Assembly: GCF_050947875.1 (NCBI RefSeq)
Contig: NC_134569.1
Coordinates: forward strand, 261,279,100 to 261,343,099
DNA: 64,000 bases
Source of the DNA: Dermacentor variabilis
Lineage: Eukaryota; Arthropoda; Arachnida; Ixodida; Ixodidae
Direction of reading: 5' to 3'
The notes beneath the pieces were generated by a model. It did no database searches. It was given only the letters and a program-made list of their open reading frames with translations, and was not told the DNA's origin. Below are positions 43,070 through 55,003 of the stretch, in pieces. Numbering within the stretch: position 1 is the stretch's first letter; every line of letters begins with the position of its first letter. The translations under genes and the position numbers were made by a program.

Positions 43070-45812
43070 AAATTTCTCCTAGTTGTTTCGCTCAATGCGC
43101 GCTTCGTCGTAAATAAATCCGGTTCGCTCGAAGATGTAATCTCCTGTTATCATCCACATGTCTTGGTAATTACTGAAACATGGTTACATGCTCATGTACA
43201 GGATTCGGAACTCGTACCTTCTACTTATAAGCTTATCCGTAAAGACAGAGAGTCACGAGGTGGTGGAGTAGCTATCGCCATTAAAAATAATATTGCATGC
43301 ACACTAATGGATGGCATTATTAACCATGAAAGCATATGGTGCAAACTTAAATTCTAGGGGGTGTGCACCGACCCCCAAATGCTCCACCGGAATATTTGGA
43401 AGCCATGCACGACTACCTTGCAGGTAATACGAATTCGCGGTCGAACATTATAATAACGGGAGACTTTAATCTGCCGGGAATAGACTGGTCTATTTTTTCT
43501 CACCATGGCAAAGATTCTAAAAGTGCTCATGCATTGCTCACGACTACATTCAACTTTTCTTTACACCAACTAGTTTCTGACGATACCAGGGTCAATAATT
43601 CATCATCTTCACTCCTTGATTTAGCACTTGTTAGCATCTCACTTCAAGGCTGTACGGTTAGTGTTGAAGACGGCATATCTGACCTTAAGTTGCTGGCTCT
43701 GTCATGTCCAGTTGCAGGGAGACGTTCTTTTACTAAGCCTTCAGATACTTTCGTCAGAGATTACACACACGCCGACGATATCGCTGTTTTAAACTATTTG
43801 GAATCACGCTTGGCTAACTTCAAGAAAATTAGTGATGTTAATAAAATGTGGTCATACTTTAGAGATACTCTTCTCTTTTGCGAACAAGAATATGTACCGT
43901 TAAAAAAGAAACGCACAAATAGGGAATACCCGTGGTTCACGCGAGAAATGATTAATTTAAAACGTAAAATTAAGCGACGACGTTAACACGGTAACTGAAA
44001 TGACCTTTCAAGCCTTATTTTTAACCTAGGGGAGCAAACAAGATCGGCGAAAGAACGTTTTTTTTTTCAGTCACTTTGCAGTCATTTATGAACGAAGAAC
44101 CCCAGAAGTTATGGCGCTATCTATCAAAGGATAAACGGTGTATATCAGAGATAAATGTTTCGGCTGAAAGTATTGTTGACTCGACTGTCATTTCTAAGAA
44201 ATTGAATGCATTTTCCCAATCCGTGTTCACGCGTACAGTTTCGCATGCACTGTTACCTTCACATGGCTACGATAGTTCTATGCCCGAGGTAGAGATAACA
44301 GAGGACGGGGTTCTTGCCCTCTTGCATAGGCTAGATGTGAAGAAATCATCTGGTCTTGACCAACTATCCAATACCTTTTTCAGTAGATATGCTGTATGGG
44401 TGGCCAAATATTTACATCATATTTTCATTATATCTTTAAGCACTGCAGTCATTCCTGATGATTGGCGCTCGGCAAAAATCACTCCGGTGCATAAATCTGG
44501 CTCTTCTCTTGAAATTAACAACTACAGGCCAGTGTCTTTAAATACCACCTGTTGTAAAGGTTGGAACACATTATCTTTAAGGCCCATTATTACTTACTTA
44601 GGAAATAATAAATTGCTTTATCCTCAACAGCATGGATTTAGATCTCGTTTATCTACTGTAACTCAACTTGCTGAAATAACTGATGAATTAATTGGTACAC
44701 TCGATATAATATGCCAAACAAACGCTATTTCTTGGATTTTTCAAAGGCGTTTGATGTTGTTCGTCATAAAGATTGATTAATAAAACTAAAGACAATTGGC
44801 ATTGAACAGAAAGTAGTGGCATGGATTTAATCTTACTTAAGAGATAGAAAGCAGTGTGTTACCATAAATGGGAGTGTCTCCGAAGACTTGGATGTCCACT
44901 CGGGTGTTCCGCAGGGCTGGGTCCTCGGGCGTCTCCCTTTCTTGGTATATATTAATGATATTCACCTTTGCGTCAAACCACCAATCCAGATTAGACTATT
45001 TGCAGACGACTGTGTTGTATACAAAGCAATTAATAACCGAGATGACCAAATTAAATTCAACATTTCTTTACACTCCATTGATGCATGGTGCGCCAAGGCG
45101 GGGCTTAAGAATAAACACTTCCAAAAGAGCTTCCAATATGTTTACCAAGAAAAAGAAGCCCTTTGAATTTACTTACTCTTTAGGTAACGTTACCATCACG
45201 AGAACTGACAAGGTTAAATATTTAGGCATCACACTTACGAATAGTTTCAATAGGGAACCGCATGCTGAAAATGGCTGTCGGGGTGCACTACGGAAATTGT
45301 CGTTTTTGAAAAGGAAACTGCGTAATACCCCTCCTACAGTAAAACTAAATGCATACAAAGCGTTAATACGACCAAAATTGGAGTATGCATCGGTTATTTG
45401 GAGCCCTTGCCAACAATACTTGATTAACAAAATCGAAAGAGTACAGAATTTAGCTTTGAGTTTTATTTATTCTGTTTACTCCCGTCACTATAGTGTCAAC
45501 AACTTACGTAATAGGGCCAACCTAGAAAAACTTGAGCAGCGCAGGATAATATCTAGATTAACATTTATTTACCAACTTTATCACGAGAACCTTAAGCTAT
45601 CACGGGAACGATATCTTCAGGATCCTTTCAAACGATCAGAGAGAACGCACCACAGTAAAACTATTAGACAGCCAGTCAGCCACATCAACGCTCACAAGTT
45701 CTCTTTATTTCCTCGCGCAATTTATTATTGGAATACATTATCTGAGCAGGCAGTGAACTCCGCCTCGTTGCAATCATTTGTTCAATGTACTAGTAATATC
45801 AACTTTTGTTGA
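43070..45812 (+). pseudogene. CR1 ORF2: APE endonuclease and reverse transcriptase
   Basis: Endonuclease: SLNARFVVNK, VLVITETWL (catalytic Glu), RGGGVAIAIKN, a frameshift near 43357, then NIIITGDFNLPGIDW and LLDLALVS. RT: KKSSGLDQL, PDDWRSAKITPVHKSG, NNYRPVSL, QHGFRSRLST, another frame change near 44700, HSGVPQGWVLGRLPFLVYIN, catalytic LFADDCVVY (about 45000), a frame change near 45120, then KVKYLGITL and RPKLEYASVIWSP, with a clean C-terminus at 45812. The catalytic residues I can see are intact; at least three indels and a stop in RT block 2 (about 44777) prevent full translation. Confidence 0.9.
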
Positions 45813-46054
45813 AATTCGAGTCCAAGTAGTGTACACTCTGAGTTGATAATATTGCCTTGTTCCAGTATTCATTTGTCATCTATGTCCAGTATATTCCCAT
45901 GTTTTTTTTTCACTTTTGTATGTATTATATCTTTGCAATTATGTCAAGTAATTAGTTTAAATTTACTTCTGTTGTTTGTATTCTTAGTATCCACTCCTGC
46001 ATGGGCCCGAGAAAGGCCTGCAGTATCAGTAAATAAATAAATAAAATAAATAAA

Positions 46055-46152
46055 CAATTATTCTCCTGATTATATAATGTTAGCTAATGTTTTGCATGTT
46101 GTTATCGGTGATGGCTACGATACTTGAGGGAAGGTGGTTTCACTCCTGAGAT
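46055..46152. other. Junction between CR1 and RTE elements
   Basis: About 100 bp of unassigned sequence. The two LINEs have opposite orientation and their 3' ends face each other. Confidence 0.6.
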
Positions 46153-46591
46153 GTCATCATCATCATCATCAGCCTGGTTACGTCCACTGCAGGGCAAAGA
46201 CCTCTCCCATACTTCTCCAACTACCCCGGTCATGTACTAATTGTGGCCATGTTGTCCCTGCATACTTCTTAATCTAATCCGCCCACCTAACTTTCTGCCG
46301 CCCCCTGCTACGCTTCCCTTCCCTTGGAATTCAGTCCGTAACCCTTAATGACCATCGGTTATCTTCTCTCGTCATTACATGTCCTTCCCATGCCCATTTC
46401 TAATTCTTGATTTCAACTATGATTTCATTAACTCGCGTTCGTTTCCTCATCAAATCTGCTCTTTTCTTATCCCTTAACGTTACACCCATAATTCTTTCCA
46501 TAGCTCATTGCGTCGTCCTCAATTTAAGAACCCTTTTCGTAAACCTCCAGGTTTCTGCCCCGTACGTGAGCACTGGCGAGACACAGCTGTC

Positions 46592-47887
46592 TCACACTTT
46601 TCTCTTGAAGGAAAGTGGCAACCTGCTGTTCATGATCTGAGAATGCCTGCCAAACGCACCCCAGCCCATGCTCATTCTTCTGATTATTTCAGTCTCATGA
46701 TCTGGATCCGCAGTCACTACCTGTCCTAAGTAGATGTATTCCCTTACCACTTCCAGTGCCTCGCTACCTATCGTAAACTGCTGTTCTCTTCCGAGACTGT
46801 TAAACATTACTTTATTTTTCTGCAAATAAATTTTTAAACCCACCCTTCGGCTTTGCCTCTCCGGGTCAGTGAGCATGCATTGCAATTGGTCACCTGAGTT
46901 ACTAAGCGAGGCAATATCATCAGCGAATTGCAAGTTACTAAGGTATTCTCCATTAACTGTTATCCCCAATTCTTCCCAATCTAGGTCTCTGAATACCTGC
47001 TGTAAACACACTGTGAATATCATTGGAGAGATTGTATCTCCCTGCCCACGCCTTTCTTCATTGAGATTTTGTTGCTTTCTTTATTAGAGGACTACGGTGG
47101 CTGTGGAGACGATATAGTATCTTTCAGTATTTTTACATACGGCTCGTCTACACCCTGATTCCGCAATGCCTCCATGACTGCTGAGGTTTCGACTGAATCG
47201 AATGCTTTCTCGTAATCAGTGAAAGCTATATATAAGGGTTGTTTATATTCCGTACATTTCTCTATCTCTTGATTGATAGTGTGAATATGGTCTATGGTTG
47301 AGTGGCCTTTACGGAATCCTGCCTGGTCCATTGGTTGACAGAAGTCTAAGGTGTTCATGATTCTATTTGCGATTACCTTAGTAAGCACTTTGTAAGCAAC
47401 GGTCAATAAGCTGATTGGTCTATAATTTTTCATGTCTTTGGCGTCCCCTTTCTTATGGATTAGGATTATGTTAGCGTTCATTAAAGCTTCCAGTACGCTC
47501 AAGGTCATGATTGATTGCGTATACAAGGGTGGTCAGCTTTTCTAGAACAATGTGCCCACCATCCTTCAACAAATCTGCTGTTACCTGATCCTCCCCAGCA
47601 GCCTTCCCCCTTTTCGATGCTCCCAAGAGTTTCTTTACTTCTTCCGGCGTTACTTGTGGGATTTCAAATTCCTCCAGACTATTCTCTGCTCCATTATCAT
47701 CATGAGTTCCACTGGTACTGTATAAATCTCTGTAGAACTCCTCAGCCACTTGAACTATCTCATCCATATTAGTAATGATTTTGCCGGCTTTGTCTCTTAA
47801 CGCATACATCTGATTCTTGCCTATTCCTAGTTTCTTCACTGCTTTTAGGCTTCCTCCATTCCTGTGAGCATGTTCAATTCTGCCCAT
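46592..47887 (-). pseudogene. RTE reverse transcriptase, frameshifted
   Basis: Three open stretches in sequence: 47887-47471 (EEFEIPQVTPEEVKKLLGASKRGKAAGEDQVTADLLK, shown here only as a landmark in parts: VTPEEVKKL and KAAGEDQ), 47526-47092 (NANIILIHKKGD, NYRPISLLTVAYKVLTK, QAGFRKGHSTIDH, FTDYEKAFDSV) and 47023-46592 (LQFADDIASLS, KYLG-like EYIYLGQVV, IIRRMSMGWGAFG). The catalytic FADD is intact; the blocks between 47092 and 47023 are damaged. Confidence 0.9.
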
Positions 47888-48381
47888 ATTATACTTCCTT
47901 ATGTCAGCTGTCTTACGCTTGTTGATAAACTTGGAAAGTTCTGCAAATTATATTCTAGCTGTAGGGTTAGAGGCTTTTATACATTGGCGTTGCTTGTTCA
48001 GATCTTTCGTCTCCTGCGATAGCTTACTGGTATCCTGTCTAACGGAGTTACCACCGACTTTTGTTGCACCCTGCTTAATGATGCCCATAGGATTGTCATT
48101 GATTCCTTCAACACTAAGGTCCTCTTCCTGAGTTAAAGCCGAATACCTGTTATGTAGCTTATATGGACTTCCTCTATTTTCCCTCTTACCGCTAACTCAT
48201 TGATCGGCTTCTTATGTACCAGTTTCTTCCGCTCCCTCCTCAAGTCTAGGCTAATTCGAGTTCTTACCATTCTATGGTCACTGCAGCGCACCTTGCCGAG
48301 CACGTCCAGATCTTGTATAATGCCAGGGTTAGCGCAGAGTATAAGGTCTATTTCATTTCTAGTCTCGTCATTCGGGCTCCT

Positions 48382-49110
48382 TCACGTCCACTTTCGGCTA
48401 TCCCGCTTGCGGAAGAAGGTATTCATTATCCGCATGTTATTCTGTTCTGCAAAGTCTACTAATAACTCTCCCCTGCTATTCCTAGTGCCTATGCCATATT
48501 CCCCCACTGCGTTGTCTCCAGCCGGCTTCTTGCCTACCTTGGCATTGAAGTCGCCCATCAGTACAGTGTATTTTGTTTTGACCTTACCCATCGCCGATTC
48601 CACGTCTTCATAGAAGCTTTCGACTTCCTCGTAATCATGACTGGATGTAGGGGCGTACACCTGTAGGACCTTCAATTTGTACCTCTTATTAAGATTCACA
48701 ACAAGACCTGCCACCCTCTCGTTAATGGTGTAGAATTCCTGTACGTTACCATCTATATTCTTATTAATCAGGAATCCGATTCCTAGTTCTCGGCTTTCCG
48801 CTAAGCCCCGGTAGCACAGGACTTGCCCGCTTTTTAGCACTGAATATTCTTCATTTGTCCTCCTAACTTCACTGAGCCCTATTACTTCCCATTTACTGCC
48901 CTTTAATTCCTGCAATAGCACTGCTAGACTCGCCTCACTAGATAACGCTCTAGCGTTAAACGTTGCCAGGTTCAGATTCCAATGGCGGCCTGGCCATTGT
49001 CCCGGCAAACTTGTTGTGTACTGAGTTGTGTACTGAGTTGTGTACTGAGCTGTGTACTGAGATGTACGGGGGATGAAATATTGAAAGAGACTTCGTGTAG
49101 CAAGAACCAA
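48382..49110 (-). pseudogene. RTE endonuclease domain
   Basis: 242 open codons. After a tandem-repeat N-terminus comes an APE domain: LATFNARAL, VIGLSEVRR (catalytic Glu), GIGFLINKNI, LQVYAPTSSHDYEE, TVLMGDFNAKVG. Ends at a stop after NTFFRKRDSRKWT, near where the continuing domain shifts frame. The first 30 residues are a Tyr-Thr-Thr-Gln repeat encoded by a 12-bp minisatellite and are probably not original coding sequence. Confidence 0.88.
49015..49062. repeat. Four tandem 12-bp units (TGTGTACTGAGT)
   Basis: Four near-perfect copies inside the start of the RTE open frame; in minus translation they give a repeated TQY-T tetrapeptide. Possibly 5'-end monomers of the LINE or a local slippage array. 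Confidence 0.9.
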
Positions 49111-49224
49111 TCCCTGCGTTACTGCGATGATCGATGCAGTTTGAAATGAACTTGAGGCCGCGGTATGAAGTAGTCGTGAAGTGTGGTATGATTGAAAATT
49201 TTATGAAATAGAGAAACATGGCGA

Positions 49225-49660
49225 CTAGCTAGGGGAATAAGTGCTGGTTAGCTTCATTAATCTTATACTCGTGGTACAGTTATAATTAGAAAGAATTAAA
49301 CGAGCAGTGTTATTTTGTACTAGTTCAAATGAAGTAGTAAGAATAACGTAACTGGGATCCCATATTGCATATGCATATTCAAGTTTGGAGCCTATTTGCG
49401 TCTTGTAAAGGAGTAGTTTTAAAGTAGACAGCGCTTTGGAAAAATTGCACTGTAAGTACCCGAGAAGATGAATCGCATTGTTAATGACATACTCTATATT
49501 GGTGGAATTTAAATTATTTGTAATGTATACACCAATATATTTATAGGACATCATGAAATCCAAGGGAGCATTGTTAAGATGGTAAGTGATAGGGTTAGAA
49601 TTAGATCTGGATATTGCATTTTTCATTTGCAAAAATCTGTAACTATGCTAGCACTGCACG
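49225..49660 (-). pseudogene. CR1/Jockey-like RT C-terminal scrap
   Basis: 135 open codons reading YKYIGVYITNNLNST, LLGYLQCNFSK, LKLLLYKTQIGSKLEYAYAI and ARLILSNY: the post-catalytic thumb region of a CR1/Jockey-type reverse transcriptase. No catalytic block. It differs from the plus-strand CR1 (RPKLEYASVIWSP) and so comes from another element. Confidence 0.8.
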
Positions 49661-51640
49661 GTGAGAAATGGCTAGAACAGGGAACTTCACACAACTGGCC
49701 TACTCCACACTTCTCATACATGAGGAACCAATAAAATCAATTTTTCTTTCTCTTCAAACAGCAGATGACATACCTGAGGACAGTGTGTTCCCAAAAAGTT
49801 TTTTGAAATATACTAGAAGTTTGGCTTACCCTTCAGCCAATCAACACTGGACGAGCAAGGTAAGCCTCAGCGTGGGAACTTATCTTCGTCACCGCTCTCA
49901 CAAATATGTTTGATTTTTGAAACGTTGGCTACAGGCTTAGGCTTCCCTTGTTCACCTCGGTTACTCAGCTGGTATGTTCATCTCCTTGTAACTTTTTTGC
50001 ATTGTATGAACACGCAAACCGAGATGCTTTTACAACATGAAACCTTAAATTGCATTTTACAAGGATCCGTGAGCATTAATTGGGCATACTTATACCTTTA
50101 TTCAGTGTCGTTGTTTACACACAATATTGGCAGAAGGTCCTTGTAAGTGCTGTCGTCTCCATAACGTTCTTCGCCTTCATACGAGTACTCCACTTGTGTC
50201 AAAGCCTTTACTGCCGCAGCTGAACACTAAATGAGCAGTAGAAATATCGAGCACACACAATATGCGATCTAAATTTAGCATGACGTTCTTTTCCCTCTAG
50301 ACTTCCCGCCTATTGCCAATGTGTTATGAAAACAATGCGACATTGCAGTTCGAGCTTACCTTACTGACAGTACGTTTGCTGCGCACTTCTCATGTTTCTT
50401 TTTTTAATCTAGTTGAAATTATCGAAGGCAGACAACATACATATAGCATGGAACATGTCAAACAGCACTGTATGCAACACAAGTACTAGCGTATAGGCGA
50501 GCACAATATTATTGCCCTCGCTCTAGCTGCACGCCAAACACGATGAGAAAACTTCGCTCGATTTCAGCTTTCAATTCTGTTAAATAGGTTACTATCTGTG
50601 TTTCTGTATAACTCAGTAACTGAGACCATTAGCTCCACCTGTCCTGTACGAAAATTGTGGTCATATACTGCTTTATTCACGATTGACAATTAACAATATA
50701 AGCTTACTTGTCTGACGTGTTTTATTGCCAGTTGAGGCATCTCGGTCAGCTGGCGATATAATAAAGGTATCGATAGTCATTTTAGAGTATCGTACACAGG
50801 AACACTGCTCCGAAAGCAGTAGCAAAACATGCAAAATCAGCGAGCGAACTCACCAGCCGCTACCGTAGCATGCCGTAGCGGTCATATCACAGAACACCTA
50901 TGCCAACTTAGACAGGGGAAACTGTACCTTCCACAGTGCAACGGAAACTGCTTAATGTATAATCACGGAGCAAGAAACATTTAAGAGTGGAAACTCCGCT
51001 GTTTGTGGCGACCAGAAAAAGTAACATGCCCGCGGAGCCCTTATCGTGCAGGCGGCGCCTGGCGGCCTGGAAAGAAATTACCGCCGTTGAGAGCGCGCCG
51101 AAGCCGCCTGCCCGGGCGCTGCATTTTTTTTTCGCTGCGGCTTCATTGACGCGCCGCATGGCACCGCCACTGTAGACGGTCCCGTCGGCGCATACAACAA
51201 TTGTGACCTTATGTGGTCGCCCGCGCTCGCTCGCGCTGACGGGAGTTTCACCTCCTAAATGTCTTACTCCGTGTGTATAATGCATAATGCATAATGTATA
51301 TGCATAATGTATATGGAAGGCGAAGGTTAAGCAACACTGGAGCACTCCTATGGAACAGCATACCAACAGAAGTAAAACAAGCAAAATGTTTTTCACTATC
51401 AGTGAAATCCCGTTATCACTCATTACTATTATCTGCATAGTTTTCATCTGGATGGTGTACACATGTTTACCTATTTCACTTGCAGTGTATAATTTACTAA
51501 ATACAAATTCCTTTCTGTGGGTTTCTCGTAGCTAATAATGTCCCCTGCCTTGTGTTTTAAATGAATGTTTATATATATATGATTTATTTATACTTCTCGT
51601 ATTGATGTTAAGATTGTGAATAATAACTGTCTTCCGCTGT
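49661..51640. other. No supported gene
   Basis: A few short frames at 49668-50146 and 50908-51535 without domains. 51265-51320 has repeated GCATAATGTATAT words. A GC-rich island at 51020-51260 might be promoter-like, but nothing recognisable follows. Confidence 0.4.
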
Positions 51641-51646
51641 CTTCAG

Positions 51647-51987
51647 CGATATCGCACCCTCCTTTACGAGCCGGAACGTGCAGCCAACATTGTCGCGGCA
51701 TGGGCTGTGTTGCACAACCTTCGCCTTTCTTAGGGCGACATAGAATCGGGCGATGACAGCGATGATGACAGCAGCAGTAGCAGCAGTAGTAGTGAGCTCG
51801 CCGGTAATGGCGACCCCATTCCGCAAGGTCTGCCCCGAAACACAGGGTCGAGAATGAATTATTTGAGAGGGCGGGCTGTTCGCGACGCTGTGATTGGCAT
51901 GTTTCGCACAACCCGTGCGCAGCACATGCAGTGCCTGAGGAGTGTGCGGCGGCAGCTGCGACGCAACAGCAGCGTCAGCATCGCTAG
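51647..51987 (+). pseudogene. Harbinger (PIF) transposase C-terminal exon
   Basis: After an acceptor-like TCTTCAG the frame reads RYRTLLYEPERAANIVAAWAV, LHNL, then a TAG, an acidic-serine run, and a basic tail (NYLRGRAVRDAVIGMF). NIV-A-x-A-V-LHN is the last conserved block of HARBI1/PIF nucleases. The usual Cys before AVLHN is Trp here, and the stop falls right after the block. A GTACAT donor-like site closes the exon at 51987. The DDE core exons are not in the window. Confidence 0.75.
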
Positions 51988-53278
51988 GTACATGCACACA
52001 GTTGTAGCGTAACATATGCCAAATAATTGCATTGTGCATTTCATGCTGTGAAATTGCAGACACATTTCCCATGCTAAGTTGTAGTTGATGTTTGCGTAAT
52101 GCAAAGCATTCATGACTTGTCGAGAAATGTAAAAGTTGTGTTCTGAAGCGTTATGTAAAGCCTCCATTAATACAATGTGAAACAGTATGTTTAGTGGTGA
52201 CATATAAGATTGAAAGAAAGCTAAAAATAAGTGCATTTTCAAATTGTCTGCCATGATTTGCTTGTTGCTGCTGTTGTCACCTAGATGCCCTGCGTGCCAT
52301 GCATGTAGCCTGCAGTTGTCATAATTATTTTTACTCGTATCGGTGAGAGTCCTGTTGTTCCCTTACGCATTGATGGACATAAGCGCCTGTCTCCTCGCTT
52401 ACTACTCGCGCAAAAAAGCTCACAAAAGCCAAAATGTACAGTGCACGCCAGACCTTCCGCTCTATTGAACGTGCTGTTGCACGCGGCGCCTTCTAGTTCC
52501 TCCACCATTTTGCCTCGCAAAAACCGCAAAGTTCCATTGTAGTGACGAAAATGCCGTCCAACTGGTCATCCGACATGTCAAACGCTCCCGTGAAGTGTGT
52601 GCACGCATGAGCAGTTGATAGATTTCAACAAAGTGCTCTCAATTGTAAATAGCAGAACTCGGTGAATGGAATATTGCAGAGTGTGTAATTACATTTCCAC
52701 AGTGCAAGCTAGCACTGCAAATATAGTAGCGACATACAAATAAAAGCACCAGAGGAACACTGCACCTTTCTGTATTATTTGACCCTTCAACATACAGACA
52801 TTTTTTATGATAACACTTGTTTATGTACACATCACATGCGACAGTCTCTACATTGAATAAGTGCGAAAATAGTGAGTACTGCAGTAGTAGGGACATATGC
52901 AACATATTGCTACGGAATAGTATTACCAATGACGAAGAGGCGAGCAGTAAGAAGACGACGACGACGGCGATTAGAGGCTAGCGCGGGCTGTTGCCTCTTG
53001 GCCAAGTGTGGCGTATTACGTTGTTCCCATCGTTCCCAGCGTTCCCATCGACCCGCCAAGGGGTGTAAGACAATGCGCTTCGGCGCAGGGATCACTTACG
53101 AGGCGCCCCGCATCGGACTTTGCGCCCACCTATCACACGGAGAGCGTCGAGCAACGCAGCGTTCGGCGCGGCAACGAAACGTACGCCTGAACAAACGGAA
53201 CGAACCAAAGAACTCGGTGTCTCGGAGGGGGAAACGATCTACGCCAGCCAAACGTCGTGATCGGCACGGGCAGAGAGA
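51988..53278. other. No supported gene
   Basis: Mostly AT-rich. 52870-53480 becomes GC-rich with CGACGACGACGG and GCGCC words. Frames on both strands overlap and have no domains. Confidence 0.4.
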
Positions 53279-53295
53279 TAGATAGATAGATAGTA
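53279..53295. repeat. (GATA)n microsatellite
   Basis: Four GATA units after an AGAGA run. Confidence 0.85.
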
Positions 53296-53671
53296 ATCTA
53301 AAGGAAGGAACGGCGCTTGATTCTGCAACCCGCGTGGGAGCACGGCGAAGCGTCGTCAGGGGAGAGGGAGTCGGGGCCGCGGCGCGCCTGGCACCGGCCC
53401 GCGCACAGCCCCAATACGCGCATGGCGCGCCACCTGTCGGGGCAGCGCCGTACATTGAGAGGAGGGGGTCTTCTGTGTTTGCCGCGAGATGGCACTGCGT
53501 GTGCGGTAAGCGCAGAAGAAATGTAGCGGAAACGTACTTCGCTACTCATGTAAATGCGACTTCTGTAAGTTACATGCTCATAATTATCGATATACACCGC
53601 AGTATAACTTTCTACGGCACGTTTTTTAAGGCAACACCGCGTTCACTAGAAGCGCGTTTGTACTCAAGCAT

Positions 53672-53890
53672 CGAACTCGTAGCTCAGTGGTAGCGTCTCC
53701 GTCTCACACTCCGGAGGCCCTGGTTCGATTCCCACCCAGCCCATCTTGGAAGTTGCTTTTTATTTATGAAGTGCCTGCCGTGATTTATCGCTCACGGCCA
53801 ACGCCGCTGATGCCAACGCCGACACCGACACCGACGACACCGGCTTTTCTGCGACACGAGCTCCTTAACGCTATCGCGTTAAAATATCAC
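53672..53890 (+). repeat. tRNA-derived SINE (Ruka-like)
   Basis: The head has RNA polymerase III boxes: A box TAGCTCAGTGG (53680-53690) and B box GGTTCGATTCC (53722-53732). A body with repeated GCCGACACC words and an end in CTATCGCGTTAAAA follow. The tRNA-like head does not close a good acceptor stem, so it is not a working tRNA gene. The sequence resembles my recollection of the tick SINE called Ruka; the name is tentative. Confidence 0.7.
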
Positions 53891-54169
53891 AGGTAACAGC
53901 AGGCATCGTTTAAGAAAACTGTTGTACGCTGCACAAGTACGCAGAAATAGCAACTGGCTTAAACTGCACCAGAAAAAAAAAATGTGCAGGTGCTTCAATC
54001 ACGCACCAACAGAAGAATATTTATCACAGCGAAATGTACATCGCTACATGTGAAAGGAACATGCTGTCGTGGAGTTCCATACTGGAAAAGAAAGCCATAA
54101 CATCTGGCTTTGATATTGAGTAAGAGAAACTGGATAAATATTGCACATGAGGGTTAAACGTACAATGTA

Positions 54170-54257
54170 TCACAACCATGAACGAACACTGAATGACAAC
54201 AAAACGTGGTAATGAAAAACAAGAAAAGAAGACATTAAGCCCTGTATGCTACGACAG

Positions 54258-54315
<58 letters not shown>

Positions 54316-54500
54316 CATAAACCGTGGAAGAACACTGAATGACAACAAAACGTACTAATGCAAAAGAAGAAGACATGAAGCCACGTATGTCACGACAAAA
54401 AAAATATCAACCATGAAAAACCATATAATGGAAACAAAACGTGATAACGAAAACCAAGAAAAGAAGAAGACAATTCAGCCCTGTATGTGAAAAAAAGCAT
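54170..54500. repeat. Three imperfect ~90-110-bp tandem units around an (AT)n run
   Basis: The phrase AACACTGAATGACAACAAAACGT, or a variant of it, occurs near 54185, 54330 and (more diverged) 54425, each followed by an AAGAAAAGAAGA-type stretch, an AGCCCTGTATG-type stretch and an A/T-rich end. The (AT)n microsatellite at 54261-54310 separates the first two units. Confidence 0.75.
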
Positions 54501-55003
54501 GTATATATGTACATAAATATGCAAAAAAATACACATTACAAATGAGGTGAAGGCGAATAGGCAAGGAATTTTCATAACTTTTTCTTTTTGCTGTGTATAT
54601 TCACATGTTCCTTTCAACTTACATTAAGGCGCGAAACTGTCACCATTTGATGACACAGGATTAAATTGTAGAACATTTGCAGTGTTGCTTCGTGCTTAAC
54701 TTGACAACAACGAGGCACCTCAATATTGCAATGCCGCAGTCAGACTAATGTACCACCAGGCTTGCTGGCACTTGTGCAGGTGAGCGTGATAGTGTGGACG
54801 CTCTTATTGTTGAAGTACAACTTCAAGCAAAATATCATACTGCAACGGCTATGCTACTTGTGGTTGCATGAAAGGGTGACAAGAGCAATTATATCTTGCA
54901 AACTAGCAATATCCGGCCTTTATATCTCATTACTACAACAGCAAATATTAAGCTAATAAATAAATGGTGTAAAATTCTTTGCCTATGCTAGTACCTTACT
55001 TAT

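Larger units (their letters stand above)
41560..46054 (+). mobile_element. CR1-type LINE, near full length, defective
   Basis: GC-rich 5' region with a CATAAAAG box near 41855, ORF1 with a 2A-like motif and coiled coil (41633-43057), ORF2 with APE endonuclease and RT (about 43070-45812), and a 3' end in AAATAAATAAAT repeats (46029-46054). ORF order, FADD-type RT and the short repeated AT-rich tail fit the CR1/Jockey group. Several stops and frameshifts and an internal insertion in ORF1 make it non-autonomous. Confidence 0.9.
46153..49190 (-). mobile_element. RTE-type LINE, near full length, defective
   Basis: Minus-strand element: APE endonuclease (49110-48382), a decayed middle (48382-47887), RT (47887-46592), then a 3' end with CTGCAGGGCAAAGACCTCTC (plus-strand reading) and a (TCA)n tail at 46154-46171. 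A single APE-RT protein, short 3' UTR and trinucleotide tail are the RTE plan. The 5' boundary near 49190 is estimated. A 400-bp fragment of the same family lies at 19453-19860. Confidence 0.88.

Noticed and set aside
46154..46171. CRISPR-like or satellite repeat
   Set aside because: It is the short (TCA)n tail of the RTE LINE; no spaced repeats of CRISPR type occur anywhere in the window.
53672..53745. Functional tRNA gene
   Set aside because: A and B boxes are good, but the acceptor stem does not pair and the body continues as a SINE.
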